A stretch of DNA of 64,000 nucleotides, taken from CAIXSC01 sp046349915 (lineage in GTDB: Bacteria > Planctomycetota > Planctomycetia > Pirellulales > Pirellulaceae). The stretch lies in contig JAXMBL010000007.1 of the NCBI GenBank assembly GCA_046349915.1, positions 124,001-188,000 on the forward strand, given 5' to 3'. The translations under genes were made by a program, and so were the position numbers. Shown here piece by piece: positions 8,704-17,400 of the stretch. How positions within the stretch are numbered: position 1 is the stretch's first letter; each line of letters starts with the position of its first letter. Under the pieces are notes generated by a model. The model was not told the DNA's origin. It did no database searches and saw only the letters and a list, made by a program, of their open reading frames with translations.

Positions 8704-9867
8704 ATGGAAGCTCGACAGTTTTCCGCTTTTCGCCGCGCTCTCGTTCTTGGGCTCGTGAGTGTGGCCTGCGGTAGTACCGCGGGGGCTGCGATCGCCGCCA
8801 GCTACCGAACTCCCCATTTTATCGTGAGCGCCCCCACGGCGGAGTATGCTCGCGAAGTCGGCGAGACGGCCGAGCGATTGCGGCGCGAGTTAGCCGAGGA
8901 GTGGCTGGGGCGGGAGTTGCCGCCTTGGCGCGACATTTGTCCCATTGAAGTCGTTCCAGCCAACGGGGCCGGCGGGGTTACCCAGTTCTATTTCGATCGC
9001 GGGCAACCCTATGGCTGGACGATGCGAGTGCAGGGGTCGCGTGAGCGAGTTCTGGACAGTGTTCTCCCGCACGAGATTACTCATACGGTCTTCGCGACTC
9101 ATTTCGGTCGTCCTTTACCTCGTTGGGCCGACGAAGGGGCCTGTACGACAACCGAGGACGTCAGTGAGCGGCGTAAGCAAGAGAAACTGCTGAACGACTT
9201 CCTGCGGACAAACCGGGGAATCCCGTTCAATCGCATGTTTGAAATGACCGAGTACCCGAGTGATGTGCTGCCGCTTTACGCTCAAGGTTACTCGTTGGCC
9301 CGATTCCTCATCGCATTAGAGGGAAAACCGCGGTTTGTGGCGTTTGTGGGCGAGGGGCTCAAGACGAAGAATTGGGCAGCGGCGATCCAGCGCAACTACG
9401 GTTTTCATGACCTCTCTGACTTGCAAGTCCGCTGGAATCGCTGGGTGGCGAAGGGGGCCGACGAACGAGTCGCGGCACGCTTCGGACCAGAAAAGCTGGC
9501 GGCGAATCCGACGGCGATTGCGGCGGTGAACGCACCGACGACCTCGCTGCCCAATCCCGCGACCTCCACCACGCCTCTGACCGTCTTGCCAGTATCGAAC
9601 TCGACCGTCGAACCCCAGTCTCCCGGGATGAGCTACTACGCTCGTCTGCGCGACGAACATCGATTGGCTCATCCCGAATTGATGGCATCCAGGCAGGAGC
9701 AGAGCGATAAACCCTCGCGTCTTCGAGCAGTCGGTCAGCCAGTCGGCGGAGTGCCGCGGATGCCAGCGAGCCCCGCCATTCATGCGGCTCGACCTCAGCC
9801 TCCACAACCTGCCCAACAGGTGATCATTGAGTGGAGTCGCCCCACGTCTCAGACATTCCTACGGTAG
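8704..9867 (+). CDS. Exported HExxH (gluzincin-like) metallopeptidase
   Basis: About 387 residues. A signal sequence (LVLGLVSVACGSTAGAAIA) leads into a domain beginning YRTPHFIV, typical of the MA-like gluzincins that planctomycetes carry in number. The zinc site is HEITH at about 123-127, and the probable third ligand is Glu143 in RWADEGAC. The remaining helical region (YAQGYSLARFLIALEGKPRF) also fits the family. The last 110 residues are Pro/Ser/Thr-rich and probably unstructured. The ATG at 8704 has AGAGG upstream; the frame extends back to 8635 without a better site. It probably acts in the periplasm; its substrate is unknown. Confidence 0.83.
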   Translation: MEARQFSAFRRALVLGLVSVACGSTAGAAIAASYRTPHFIVSAPTAEYAREVGETAERLRRELAEEWLGRELPPWRDICPIEVVPANGAGGVTQFYFDRGQPYGWTMRVQGSRERVLDSVLPHEITHTVFATHFGRPLPRWADEGACTTTEDVSERRKQEKLLNDFLRTNRGIPFNRMFEMTEYPSDVLPLYAQGYSLARFLIALEGKPRFVAFVGEGLKTKNWAAAIQRNYGFHDLSDLQVRWNRWVAKGADERVAARFGPEKLAANPTAIAAVNAPTTSLPNPATSTTPLTVLPVSNSTVEPQSPGMSYYARLRDEHRLAHPELMASRQEQSDKPSRLRAVGQPVGGVPRMPASPAIHAARPQPPQPAQQVIIEWSRPTSQTFLR

Positions 9868-9891
9868 ACGCTCGCACTTTGTCGCAATGAC

Positions 9892-9922
9892 AAAAAAAGC
9901 GCGACGGACTTTGGTTCCGTCG
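9892..9922 (-). terminator. Terminator built from the palindromic repeat (copy 2)
   Basis: Arms CGACGGA (9902-9908) and TCCGTCG (9916-9922) surround CTTTGGT. On the minus strand the hairpin is followed by a seven-T run (A run at 9892-9898), which would end transcription of the Spy-like gene. It also lies 34 bases past the stop of the convergent peptidase gene. Confidence 0.7.
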
Positions 9923-9982
9923 TGCAGAGCCGGCTAGATCCGAACGGGAAGTCCATTTCGCGAATGGACGAACCCGACTGTG

Positions 9983-10987
9983 TTACCGACGTCGCATGCG
10001 GTTTCGAAACTCATCTTGAGTTTCGCGAACGAAAACGAACGGAGCTCCCAGCATCTCCTCGCTCTTGGCTCGCTGTTCCGCGGTCATCACTCGCTGGATT
10101 CGCGCACGTCCCTCCGCCATGATTCGCTCGACCGCTTGTTGAAGTTCCTTTTCGGTGGCTTCTTGTTGAGCCTTGATCGCGGCCTCCTGGTCCGGCGTGT
10201 ATTCCAAGTTTGAAATAAACTCGGGACTCGTGAAGACTCGCAAGTTTCCACCAGGATATCGCATCTGAATCGCTAACTGTCGCATGCGGATTCGCTGATG
10301 CGGCAGCAATTCATTCTCGACGTCACGATGAGTCTGAACATGGATTCGGACCATCTTTTCTTGCATTTGTTGAATGTTTGGCTGCACTCCGGGCGTGAGG
10401 CGACTGGCTAGATTCAGTTGCTGTTGCGCGGATCGAAGGCGTTGCGTCAGGTTATCGATCTGTTCGTCGATAAGCCCAAGTTCACTCATGACATCCTTGC
10501 GAAATAGAAACTGCTCCAGAACCATCACCGGGACTACATCCATGTTCGGGTCGCTTGTTTTTCCGCCAGGCGCTTGCTGGCCAGGCGCTTGCTGGCCGAG
10601 CGGCAACTGCCCGATGGATGCCTGGCCCCCTGCTCCTTGGCCGAGCGGCAGACGCCCGCGAGCGGGCTGCGGCGACACGGGTAGACCGATCGCTCGCGGC
10701 GAGGGAGACGCTGTCCCGTCCGACCTCAGCGGCCCTTGGTTGGTTGGAGCAGGCGTAGTTGGAGCAGGCGTAGTTGGAGTGGGCGTAGTTGGAGTGGGCG
10801 TAGTTGGAGTTGGCGCGGTTGCCGCCGAGTTCGGCGCGAGATCGCTCGCCTGAGCCCATACATTGGCAGACGAACCAGGTGCACTGGCGATGAACACGCT
10901 GGCGACCGTGCCGACGATTGCGCTAAAGGCGCGTAGTTTCGTCAACGCGCCAACAGCGCGTTGTGGGGAGACGCGGGGAGTTTGCAT
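9983..10987 (-). CDS. Exported proline-rich, Spy/CpxP-like helical protein
   Basis: A 334-residue protein with a long N-terminal signal region ending near SANVWAQA. A Thr/Pro repeat (TPTTP and APTTP units) and repeated QLPLGQ/QAPGQ elements follow, to about residue 145. The C-terminal half is charged and alpha-helical (QIDNLTQRLRSAQQQLNLAS, QKMVRIHVQTHRDVENELLPHQR, EKELQQAVERIMAEGRARIQRVM). This resembles the periplasmic Spy/CpxP-type helical domains, including the LLPHQR-like turn. Membership is a guess from composition; no enzyme motif is seen. It lies 54 bases downstream of another exported repeat protein on the same strand and may be co-transcribed with it. The repeats at 10555-10640 and 10736-10815 are near-exact at DNA level. 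Confidence 0.72.
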   Translation of the reverse strand: MQTPRVSPQRAVGALTKLRAFSAIVGTVASVFIASAPGSSANVWAQASDLAPNSAATAPTPTTPTPTTPTPTTPAPTTPAPTNQGPLRSDGTASPSPRAIGLPVSPQPARGRLPLGQGAGGQASIGQLPLGQQAPGQQAPGGKTSDPNMDVVPVMVLEQFLFRKDVMSELGLIDEQIDNLTQRLRSAQQQLNLASRLTPGVQPNIQQMQEKMVRIHVQTHRDVENELLPHQRIRMRQLAIQMRYPGGNLRVFTSPEFISNLEYTPDQEAAIKAQQEATEKELQQAVERIMAEGRARIQRVMTAEQRAKSEEMLGAPFVFVRETQDEFRNRMRRR

Positions 10988-11042
10988 GATTTAATCCGGG
11001 AGGGGAGGTGTCCGGATGGGGAAGTGTTCGCTCAGACTGTCG

Positions 11043-12221
11043 TTAGGGACCGCCAATCGTTTCGTCCGACGTTACCTGAATGGGTTCGCCGTTGGCGTTG
11101 AAGCCCAGGGAGTACGTTGTCTTGACGATCTGCTGGCCTGTGGGGAGATAGGTGTAGTTGGTGATATACCCAATTTGAATACCGGGCATCGTTGAACTCC
11201 ACTCGAGCTCGGACTCTTGGGTGACTGCTCCAATCGAATTCCAGAATCGACCGCTCGCCTGGAAAATGCTCGACGTGCCCCAATCCGCATCGACAGGCGC
11301 CGCGCCAGGGGGGGCAGCGGCAGGCTTCGTGACATAGTACATCCTGTTCTCATGCACCAAGTCGTTACTGAAGATGTACTCAAACCAAGGAGTCGTAGTC
11401 TTCTCGACGGTTTGGTAGTCGACGTCCTTGTTCACGTCCGAACTCCCAGTCACGTCCACGAGAATCCAGTCGATCCCGATGCATTGATAGCCAAAGTGGC
11501 GAGTGCCAAAGTGGGTTGTCTCGTCAATGGTGCCAATGGAGAAGTTCGGATCTTCGGGGATCGGAGTGAGGTTGCTGATTGTCGTCGACTCCATCCACGT
11601 TTCCGTAATGATCTTGTAGTTCGGTCCTACCAACGCGACAGAAATGAAGGGGTCCATTTCGGTGCCCAGTGGCATCGGAGGCGGCATGATGCCCGAGCCA
11701 TCAAGGCCCCCTTCAAAGAACGGTGGGTCTTCCATGGGGGGCGTGTCCATGGGGGGCGTGTCCATGGGGGGCGTGTCCATGGGGGGTGGCATGTCCATGG
11801 GTGGCATGTCCATGGGTGGCATGTCCATGGGTGGCATGTCCATGGGGGGGGGCGGTGGCGGATCCATCGGTGGAGTGTCCATGGGAGGCATCGTCATCGG
11901 CGGCGGATCCATCGGTGGAGTGTCCATCGGTGGAGTGTCCATGGGAGGCGGATCCATGGGAGGCGGATCCATGGGAGGCATCGGAGGCATGCCTTCCATC
12001 TGAGCCAACACTGTCGCTGGCGCCATCACGACGGCGCTCACTGCCAGACTGCTCACTGCCAGACTGCTCACTGATATGGCGCCCGTAAGCGACATCGCCG
12101 TAAAAGCCATTACCGTTTTCAGGGTTGCTGCCTTCTTCAGACGAGCTAATCCCGAGAGAAGGACACGCGTGACGGGGAACGTCACGACTCTACGCTGTGC
12201 CAAACTGGGAGAGACAGCCAT
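11043..12221 (-). CDS. Exported protein with PPMD repeats
   Basis: A 392-residue protein of unknown function. After a signal-like segment (containing SSLAVSSLAVSAVV) comes a run of about twenty-five units of the type PPMDT / PPMDM / PPMDP across residues about 76-165. A non-repetitive domain of about 220 residues rich in Thr, Tyr and Trp follows (CIGIDWILVDVTGSSDV, WFEYIFSNDLVHENRMYYVTKP), which looks like a beta-rich extracellular domain. No known family is recognised. The ATG at 12221 has AGGA 11 bases upstream. The Pro/Met/Asp repeats could make an extended stalk or bind metal; that is speculation. Confidence 0.75.
   Translation of the reverse strand: MAVSPSLAQRRVVTFPVTRVLLSGLARLKKAATLKTVMAFTAMSLTGAISVSSLAVSSLAVSAVVMAPATVLAQMEGMPPMPPMDPPPMDPPPMDTPPMDTPPMDPPPMTMPPMDTPPMDPPPPPPMDMPPMDMPPMDMPPMDMPPPMDTPPMDTPPMDTPPMEDPPFFEGGLDGSGIMPPPMPLGTEMDPFISVALVGPNYKIITETWMESTTISNLTPIPEDPNFSIGTIDETTHFGTRHFGYQCIGIDWILVDVTGSSDVNKDVDYQTVEKTTTPWFEYIFSNDLVHENRMYYVTKPAAAPPGAAPVDADWGTSSIFQASGRFWNSIGAVTQESELEWSSTMPGIQIGYITNYTYLPTGQQIVKTTYSLGFNANGEPIQVTSDETIGGP
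11725..12000. repeat. Tandem coding minisatellite (PPMD repeat)
   Basis: On the plus strand, units such as CCATGGGGGGCGTGT, CCATGGGTGGCATGT and CCATCGGTGGAGTGT are repeated in blocks of 3-4 nearly identical 15-mers. Local identity is higher than the protein needs, implying recent expansion by slippage or recombination. Confidence 0.8.
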
Positions 12222-12470
12222 GGCGATTCAGTCCTGTTACACTGGGGAGGGGGACCGTTTCAAGGACAACGCAGCTCATGGAGATCGGGGAGTCGAGCCA
12301 CATTACCGAAAAGCTAAACTGTGCCGATTCTTCCTGTCAATCGGTCGGATGCAGTGGTCGCCTCATACCTAAGTGTGGGGGTGTGTCTTGGTTTTGGCAA
12401 GGTTTAGCCGACAATTTTCACTTTTTTGTGTCTGGGATCGCGTTTTCGGACGCTGAGGGGCAGGATCGAC

Positions 12471-13253
12471 ATGTTGCAGATTCGAGTAGGGATACAGCTA
12501 GCCAGTCTTCGCAAGCCATTCGCGCAAGCCATCCGTGCGGCCAAACAACTGGGGGCCGAGGCGGTCGAAATCGATGCTCGAGGCGAAATCAATGCGCAGG
12601 CGTTGTCCGGCACCGGACGGCGTCACATTCGCAAGATGCTCGACGACTTGCAACTCAAGGTCTCCGCGGTCTCCTTCCGAACTCGGCGAGGCTATAACGT
12701 GCGCGATGAGTTGGACCGGCGTGTCGAAGCGACTCGCGAAGCCATGCAACTGGCCTACGACCTCGGGGCTCACTACGTCATCAATCAAATTGGCAAAGTT
12801 CCGGCTCAACCCGATGGCGATGCGTGGAATCTCTTGATCGAAGTGTTGGCGGATCTCGGGCGGTTTGGCTTGCGAGTTGGGGCGTCGCTCGCGGCGGAGA
12901 CGGGGAGCGAAGATGGGCCGGAACTCGCCAAATTGATCGCCGCGTTGCCTCCTGGTGCGCTGCATGTGAATTTCGACGCGGGGAACCTGATCGTCAATGG
13001 TTTCTCGGCCAGCGATTCGGTGCGAGCCTTGGCGTCTCACGTGCGGCATGTGCACGCGACCGATGCCGTGCGAGATCTCGGCCGCGGTCGAGGGCTCGAT
13101 GTTCCCCTGGGACACGGTTCCGCCGACTATTCTGAGATCCTCGCCGTGCTTGAAGAGCAGCAGTATCAGGGGTATTTGACGGTCGAGCGCGAGTCGGCGG
13201 CCAATCCACTCGTGGAAATTGCCCAGGCCGTGGAGTACCTTCGTCGCTTGTAA
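12471..13253 (+). CDS. Sugar phosphate isomerase/epimerase-type TIM barrel protein
   Basis: A 260-residue protein of the xylose isomerase-like TIM-barrel superfamily (AP_endonuc_2). Visible landmarks are the opening strand RVGIQLASL, GAEAVEIDARGE, and the metal-site style residues in AETGSEDG, VNFDAGN, HVHATD and the final VERES. Family members isomerise or epimerise sugars at a divalent metal site; the substrate here cannot be named. The ATG at 12471 is chosen because the frame upstream to 12426 has no plausible site and the domain starts at residue 5. It is followed 69 bases later by an exported amidohydrolase, and a shared carbohydrate catabolic role is plausible. Confidence 0.85.
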   Translation: MLQIRVGIQLASLRKPFAQAIRAAKQLGAEAVEIDARGEINAQALSGTGRRHIRKMLDDLQLKVSAVSFRTRRGYNVRDELDRRVEATREAMQLAYDLGAHYVINQIGKVPAQPDGDAWNLLIEVLADLGRFGLRVGASLAAETGSEDGPELAKLIAALPPGALHVNFDAGNLIVNGFSASDSVRALASHVRHVHATDAVRDLGRGRGLDVPLGHGSADYSEILAVLEEQQYQGYLTVERESAANPLVEIAQAVEYLRRL

Positions 13254-13322
13254 CGTGCGTCGATCACGCTCGTCGCTTTGTATCGCGTTTTTTCCTTTTC
13301 GACCTACTCGTGGAGTCGCCTT

Positions 13323-14360
13323 GTGAAATCTCCTGAAAGCTCGCTTGCCTCGGCGGCAATGGACTCGTTGGATCGTCGGCGTCTACTGCGGCTCTCCGCG
13401 CAAGCGGTTGTCGCCACGAGCCTCTTTCCCCTTGTCACGACTCGTTCCACTGGAGCCGCTCCCATGACGGAAATCCCCATCATCGATACTCATCAGCACC
13501 TTTGGGATATTGAAAAATTCAAACTTCCCTGGTTGTCCTCGGCGCCGGCGCTCGCGAAGAGCCACGTGACAAGCGACTACCTGGAGGCGGTCAAGGGATT
13601 GCCGGTCGTCAAGGCGGTCTACATGGAAGTCGATGTCGACCCTTCGCAGCAGGTCATGGAAGCGGAGCACTTGATTGAATTGAGTCGAACTCCGGCCAAT
13701 CTGACGGTAGGCGCCGTCATTTCGGGACGGCCTGCCAGCGAGGGGTTTGCGAAGTACATCGAACGTTACCGAGACAATTCGGTCATCAAGGGGGTGCGCC
13801 AAGTCCTGCACGTGCCGGAAACACCACCGGGAACCTGTACTCGCCCCGAGTACATTCGCGGCGTGCGACTCCTGGGTGAAATCGGCAAGAGCTTCGACTT
13901 GTGCATGCGGCCGACCGACTTGGGAGACGCCATTAAGTTGGTCGATGCTTGCCCAGAGACTCGTTTCATCCTCGATCACTGCGGCAACGGCGACCCACAA
14001 GCTTTCTTCCAGCCTAACGACGCTCGGCGGAAGGAAGAGCCGCAACACGAAGTCGCTCCCTGGAAGCGTGATATCGAAGCATTGGCAGCCCGGAAGAATG
14101 TGGTGTGCAAGATCTCGGGCATCATCGCTCGAGCAGTCAAAGGAAGCTGGTCGTCCGCCGACCTGGCGCCCATCATCAATCACTGTCTCGACGCCTTTGG
14201 CCCGGATCGAGTAATTTTCGGGAGTGACTGGCCCGTGTGCACGCTTGTCGCCTCCTACCGCGACTGGGTCGTCGCGTTGCGAGAGATCATCGCCGAACGA
14301 CCCGCGGCCGACCAACGAAAGTTGCTTCACGACAACGCGGCCCGACTCTACAAGGTTTAA
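13323..14360 (+). CDS. Tat-exported amidohydrolase (lactonase-like)
   Basis: About 345 residues. The N-terminus carries a twin-arginine-type signal (DRRRLLRLSAQAVVATSLFPLV), so the folded enzyme is probably exported. The catalytic domain matches the amidohydrolase-2 group, which includes sugar-lactone hydrolases: the metal-binding IDTHQHLWD is near its start, HCGN in the middle and FGSDWPV near the end. Members hydrolyse lactones or decarboxylate aromatic acids; a sugar lactone is likely given the neighbouring isomerase-like gene. The GTG at 13323 has GGAG seven bases upstream; the ATG at 13359 also leaves the Tat motif intact. The family is sure, the substrate is not. Confidence 0.85.
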   Translation: MKSPESSLASAAMDSLDRRRLLRLSAQAVVATSLFPLVTTRSTGAAPMTEIPIIDTHQHLWDIEKFKLPWLSSAPALAKSHVTSDYLEAVKGLPVVKAVYMEVDVDPSQQVMEAEHLIELSRTPANLTVGAVISGRPASEGFAKYIERYRDNSVIKGVRQVLHVPETPPGTCTRPEYIRGVRLLGEIGKSFDLCMRPTDLGDAIKLVDACPETRFILDHCGNGDPQAFFQPNDARRKEEPQHEVAPWKRDIEALAARKNVVCKISGIIARAVKGSWSSADLAPIINHCLDAFGPDRVIFGSDWPVCTLVASYRDWVVALREIIAERPAADQRKLLHDNAARLYKV

Positions 14361-14453
14361 CTCGCATCGCTGCTTTTCCAACTCGCGCTTGGCCAGCTTG
14401 TGCGTTTCCAGCTCGCGTTCGTCTTGGCCGACGAACGCGTGAGTCCGGCGGCC

Positions 14454-17400
14454 TTAACGCGGCACTCGTTGTCGGAGTGTGAAGTAGGCCTCGGCGGGAT
14501 GGAATTCAACTCCCGCCGCGGTCATCCCGCGCAGGCGAAATTCATAGACGTAGCCCTCCCGCGCGGGGGCGGCGAGTTCAAGGCGCACCGTCCGGCCATC
14601 GTCCGCAAGCATCGCTCGAGTCACTCGTTCGTCGCGTCGTTCCAAATCGGGGCCGCCATAGGCTGGCGTCGATTCGCGTCGATACGACGAAACCGCATAG
14701 TGAGTCGTCTCGACGGCAAGCGGTTGAGCGATCGGTTGCGTGAAGGCGATCTCGAAGCCATCGCCGTGCGAACGAACCTCGGCAATCCCAGCGGGAAGTT
14801 GCTGGGGATCGAAACGCAGGCGTACGAGTTCGCCCAGGTTATTGCCGCCTCCCCAACCACTGTCGCGAATGCCGCCCACATACAAGTCTCCTCGGGGAGA
14901 AACGGCGCAGGTGATCGGTCCCAAAAGCCACTCGCCGCCCCGCGGTTCATCGTAAGTCAGTGGGTAGACGGCGCCCTGGAAGGTATCCCCCGCCTTCTGC
15001 AAACTCATACGCACCAGACGCCTCGTATCGTACTCGCAGCCGACGAAGTGACCTGTGAAGGGGCCGAATGCGGGAGTTGTCTGGCCCGAGGCGCTGGGGG
15101 CATCCAGCAGGCAGATGCCGTTCACGCTCCGGGTCCAAGGATGAGGAATTGCGATCGCGGGCGGCTCCGCGGGCGGCCGGAAGTCGGGACGTTGTTCCAG
15201 CGAGTTGATGAATCCGTAACGCAGCCCCGGCCGCACATGATTCAGTTCGTTGAAAGGATTGTAATTGCCTTGATTGTCGGTCACGAATAGATCGCCCTGG
15301 CGATTGCGAGCGAGTCCCATGGGGAAGCGATGGCCCGCGGTTACCGTTTCCACCAGGAAGGGGCGATTCTCGCCGACGCCGCCCGCGGGAGGCGTCAGGT
15401 GAATCACGGCCCCGCGGAGCTTCCCGGCGACTGGGGAACGTTTGTCTTGCTGGCAAGCCAACCCCGAGAAGTACCCTCCCGCGCCGTCGGGCACGAGTCC
15501 CACGGTCCAATCGTGATAGTCGGTCGTGTGTCCCCAGCCTGACGCGACCGTCATCACTCGGTCCGCTCGCCCATCGCGATCGTCATCCCACAATCGCAGC
15601 ACGGCGTATTTGGTGGCGACATCGATCGCGTCGCCAGCCGCCGCGACGCCATACGGCGCCGCCAACTCGTCGCTAAACACTTGCCATTGATCCTCGAGTT
15701 CATCTCCATCGGAGTCCCTCGCCAAGAGAACTCGTCCCTTGAGCGACGCGACAATTAGTTCACCCGTGGGACGCCAAGCGAGCGCCGTGGGCATCGGGCG
15801 TTCATCCAGCGGCAGGCGATGCGTCGTGAATCCAGGCGCGACCGGTAAACGAGTCGGCTTGTATGTGGTCGTTACCGCGGAGTCCTTCATCGGCACGACC
15901 GGATGAAATTGATCGTTGGCCAGCGTCGTCCGATAGACAAGCTCAAGCGAGAGCGGCTTTGTCGAGTCGGCAATAGGGATCAAGGCGGAGCCGTCCGCAT
16001 CCCACTGGATTCCTGGAGTCGCCCACTCCAGTGTTGCCACTCCATCATCCAACCGCAGTCTCTTCCCCGCATCCACCACGGTCGCTTCGCGAGCACGCAT
16101 CGCATGCAGGGCGCGGAAACGCAGACGCGAGCCCGGAGCGAGCCCCGACACCTGCACACTGCGACGGAAGCCGCCGGGTTGGGTCAGCGAGTCGAACGAA
16201 AGAGGAGCAAACGTTTGCGTGACTCGAATGCCGGGGCTGGACGAATCACCTGGGAACCGCAGGCGGTGCGTGAATTCCAGGCCGCCATCGACATGTCGCC
16301 ACTGATCAACCTCGGTGGGGAACTGCCCCGAGCGTGCGCCGTCCGCCAAAGGGACTTGCCGCTCTCCCTGGACTTCGAGCAGGAATTCGGCGCCGTCTTC
16401 CAGGGATGTCGCCTGGGACCTCAAAAGGTCGACTCCTGCCGCCTCCCAGTGCCAGCTCTTCCCTTTGGTACGCTGTCTCGCGGTATCTCCGAGCGACCAA
16501 CGAGCGATGCGCAATTGTTCGAGGTCGAACAAAATATTCTGGCGATTGCCCAGGCCGATCAGCAGCGGCTTCAGCCACACGCGTCCGTCGGCTTGAACGA
16601 CGTCCGTGATCAGTTCGGCGCGGTCGCGTCGCTCGGGGAGTCCCGACAGACGCAGCGTCTGAACGGGGTTGGGTTCGGGCGGGACAAAGTCGGGAAGATT
16701 CAACGCGTGCCATACCGCCGCCAATTGGGCGTCGAGTTGTTCGTAGAGCGTTCCGCGCACGGCGATTTGGACGGAAGGCATCTCCATGCGAGGCACGATG
16801 CGAGCGGGGTTGCGCACCCACCGATCAAACCACTCGCTGCGAATCCGCTGCCCCACCAGCGATAGATCGGGCCCGCGGGCATTCAACGGCGCCGGGGGAG
16901 GCTGGACCGATCCCACGGAATGGCAACTCGTGCAGCCAAATCCATCGGGCGTCACCAAGCGGCCGCCTGTCGTGCGAATGGCGAGTTCGGAGAGCCCCAG
17001 CGACTCGCGGTTCGCAATGTGCGATGCGCGAGCCTCGACGGGCGCTCCCGCGGGAACTCGATCCTGATCGACGAGGTGAGCAACGACGGCGGAGACTTCC
17101 GAATCTTGCCACGGAAAGCGTGGCATCCGCACCGCCAGCCATGGTCGCCGCGAGGCTCCCGATCGACGGATGGCGGCCTCGAGCGCCGAGTCGTGTAGTT
17201 TGTCGCCGACATGGGTCAACGGTGGAGGCGAGAGCGCCGGGAGAAGCGGCGCCAGCTCGGGTGAATGTCGCACCACTTCCGCAGCCACGCCACTCAACCC
17301 GCCTTGATCGTTGCGAGCATGGCAGAAGAGGCAGTGATTCTCTTGGAGAAGATTGTGGCCCGCTGGCGTCGGTTGCAGACGAGCCATGCTCGCGGCCAAT

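Noticed and set aside
11217..12074. 285-codon plus-strand frame with GGRVHGGRVHG repeats
   Set aside because: It is the antisense reading of the PPMD repeat gene.
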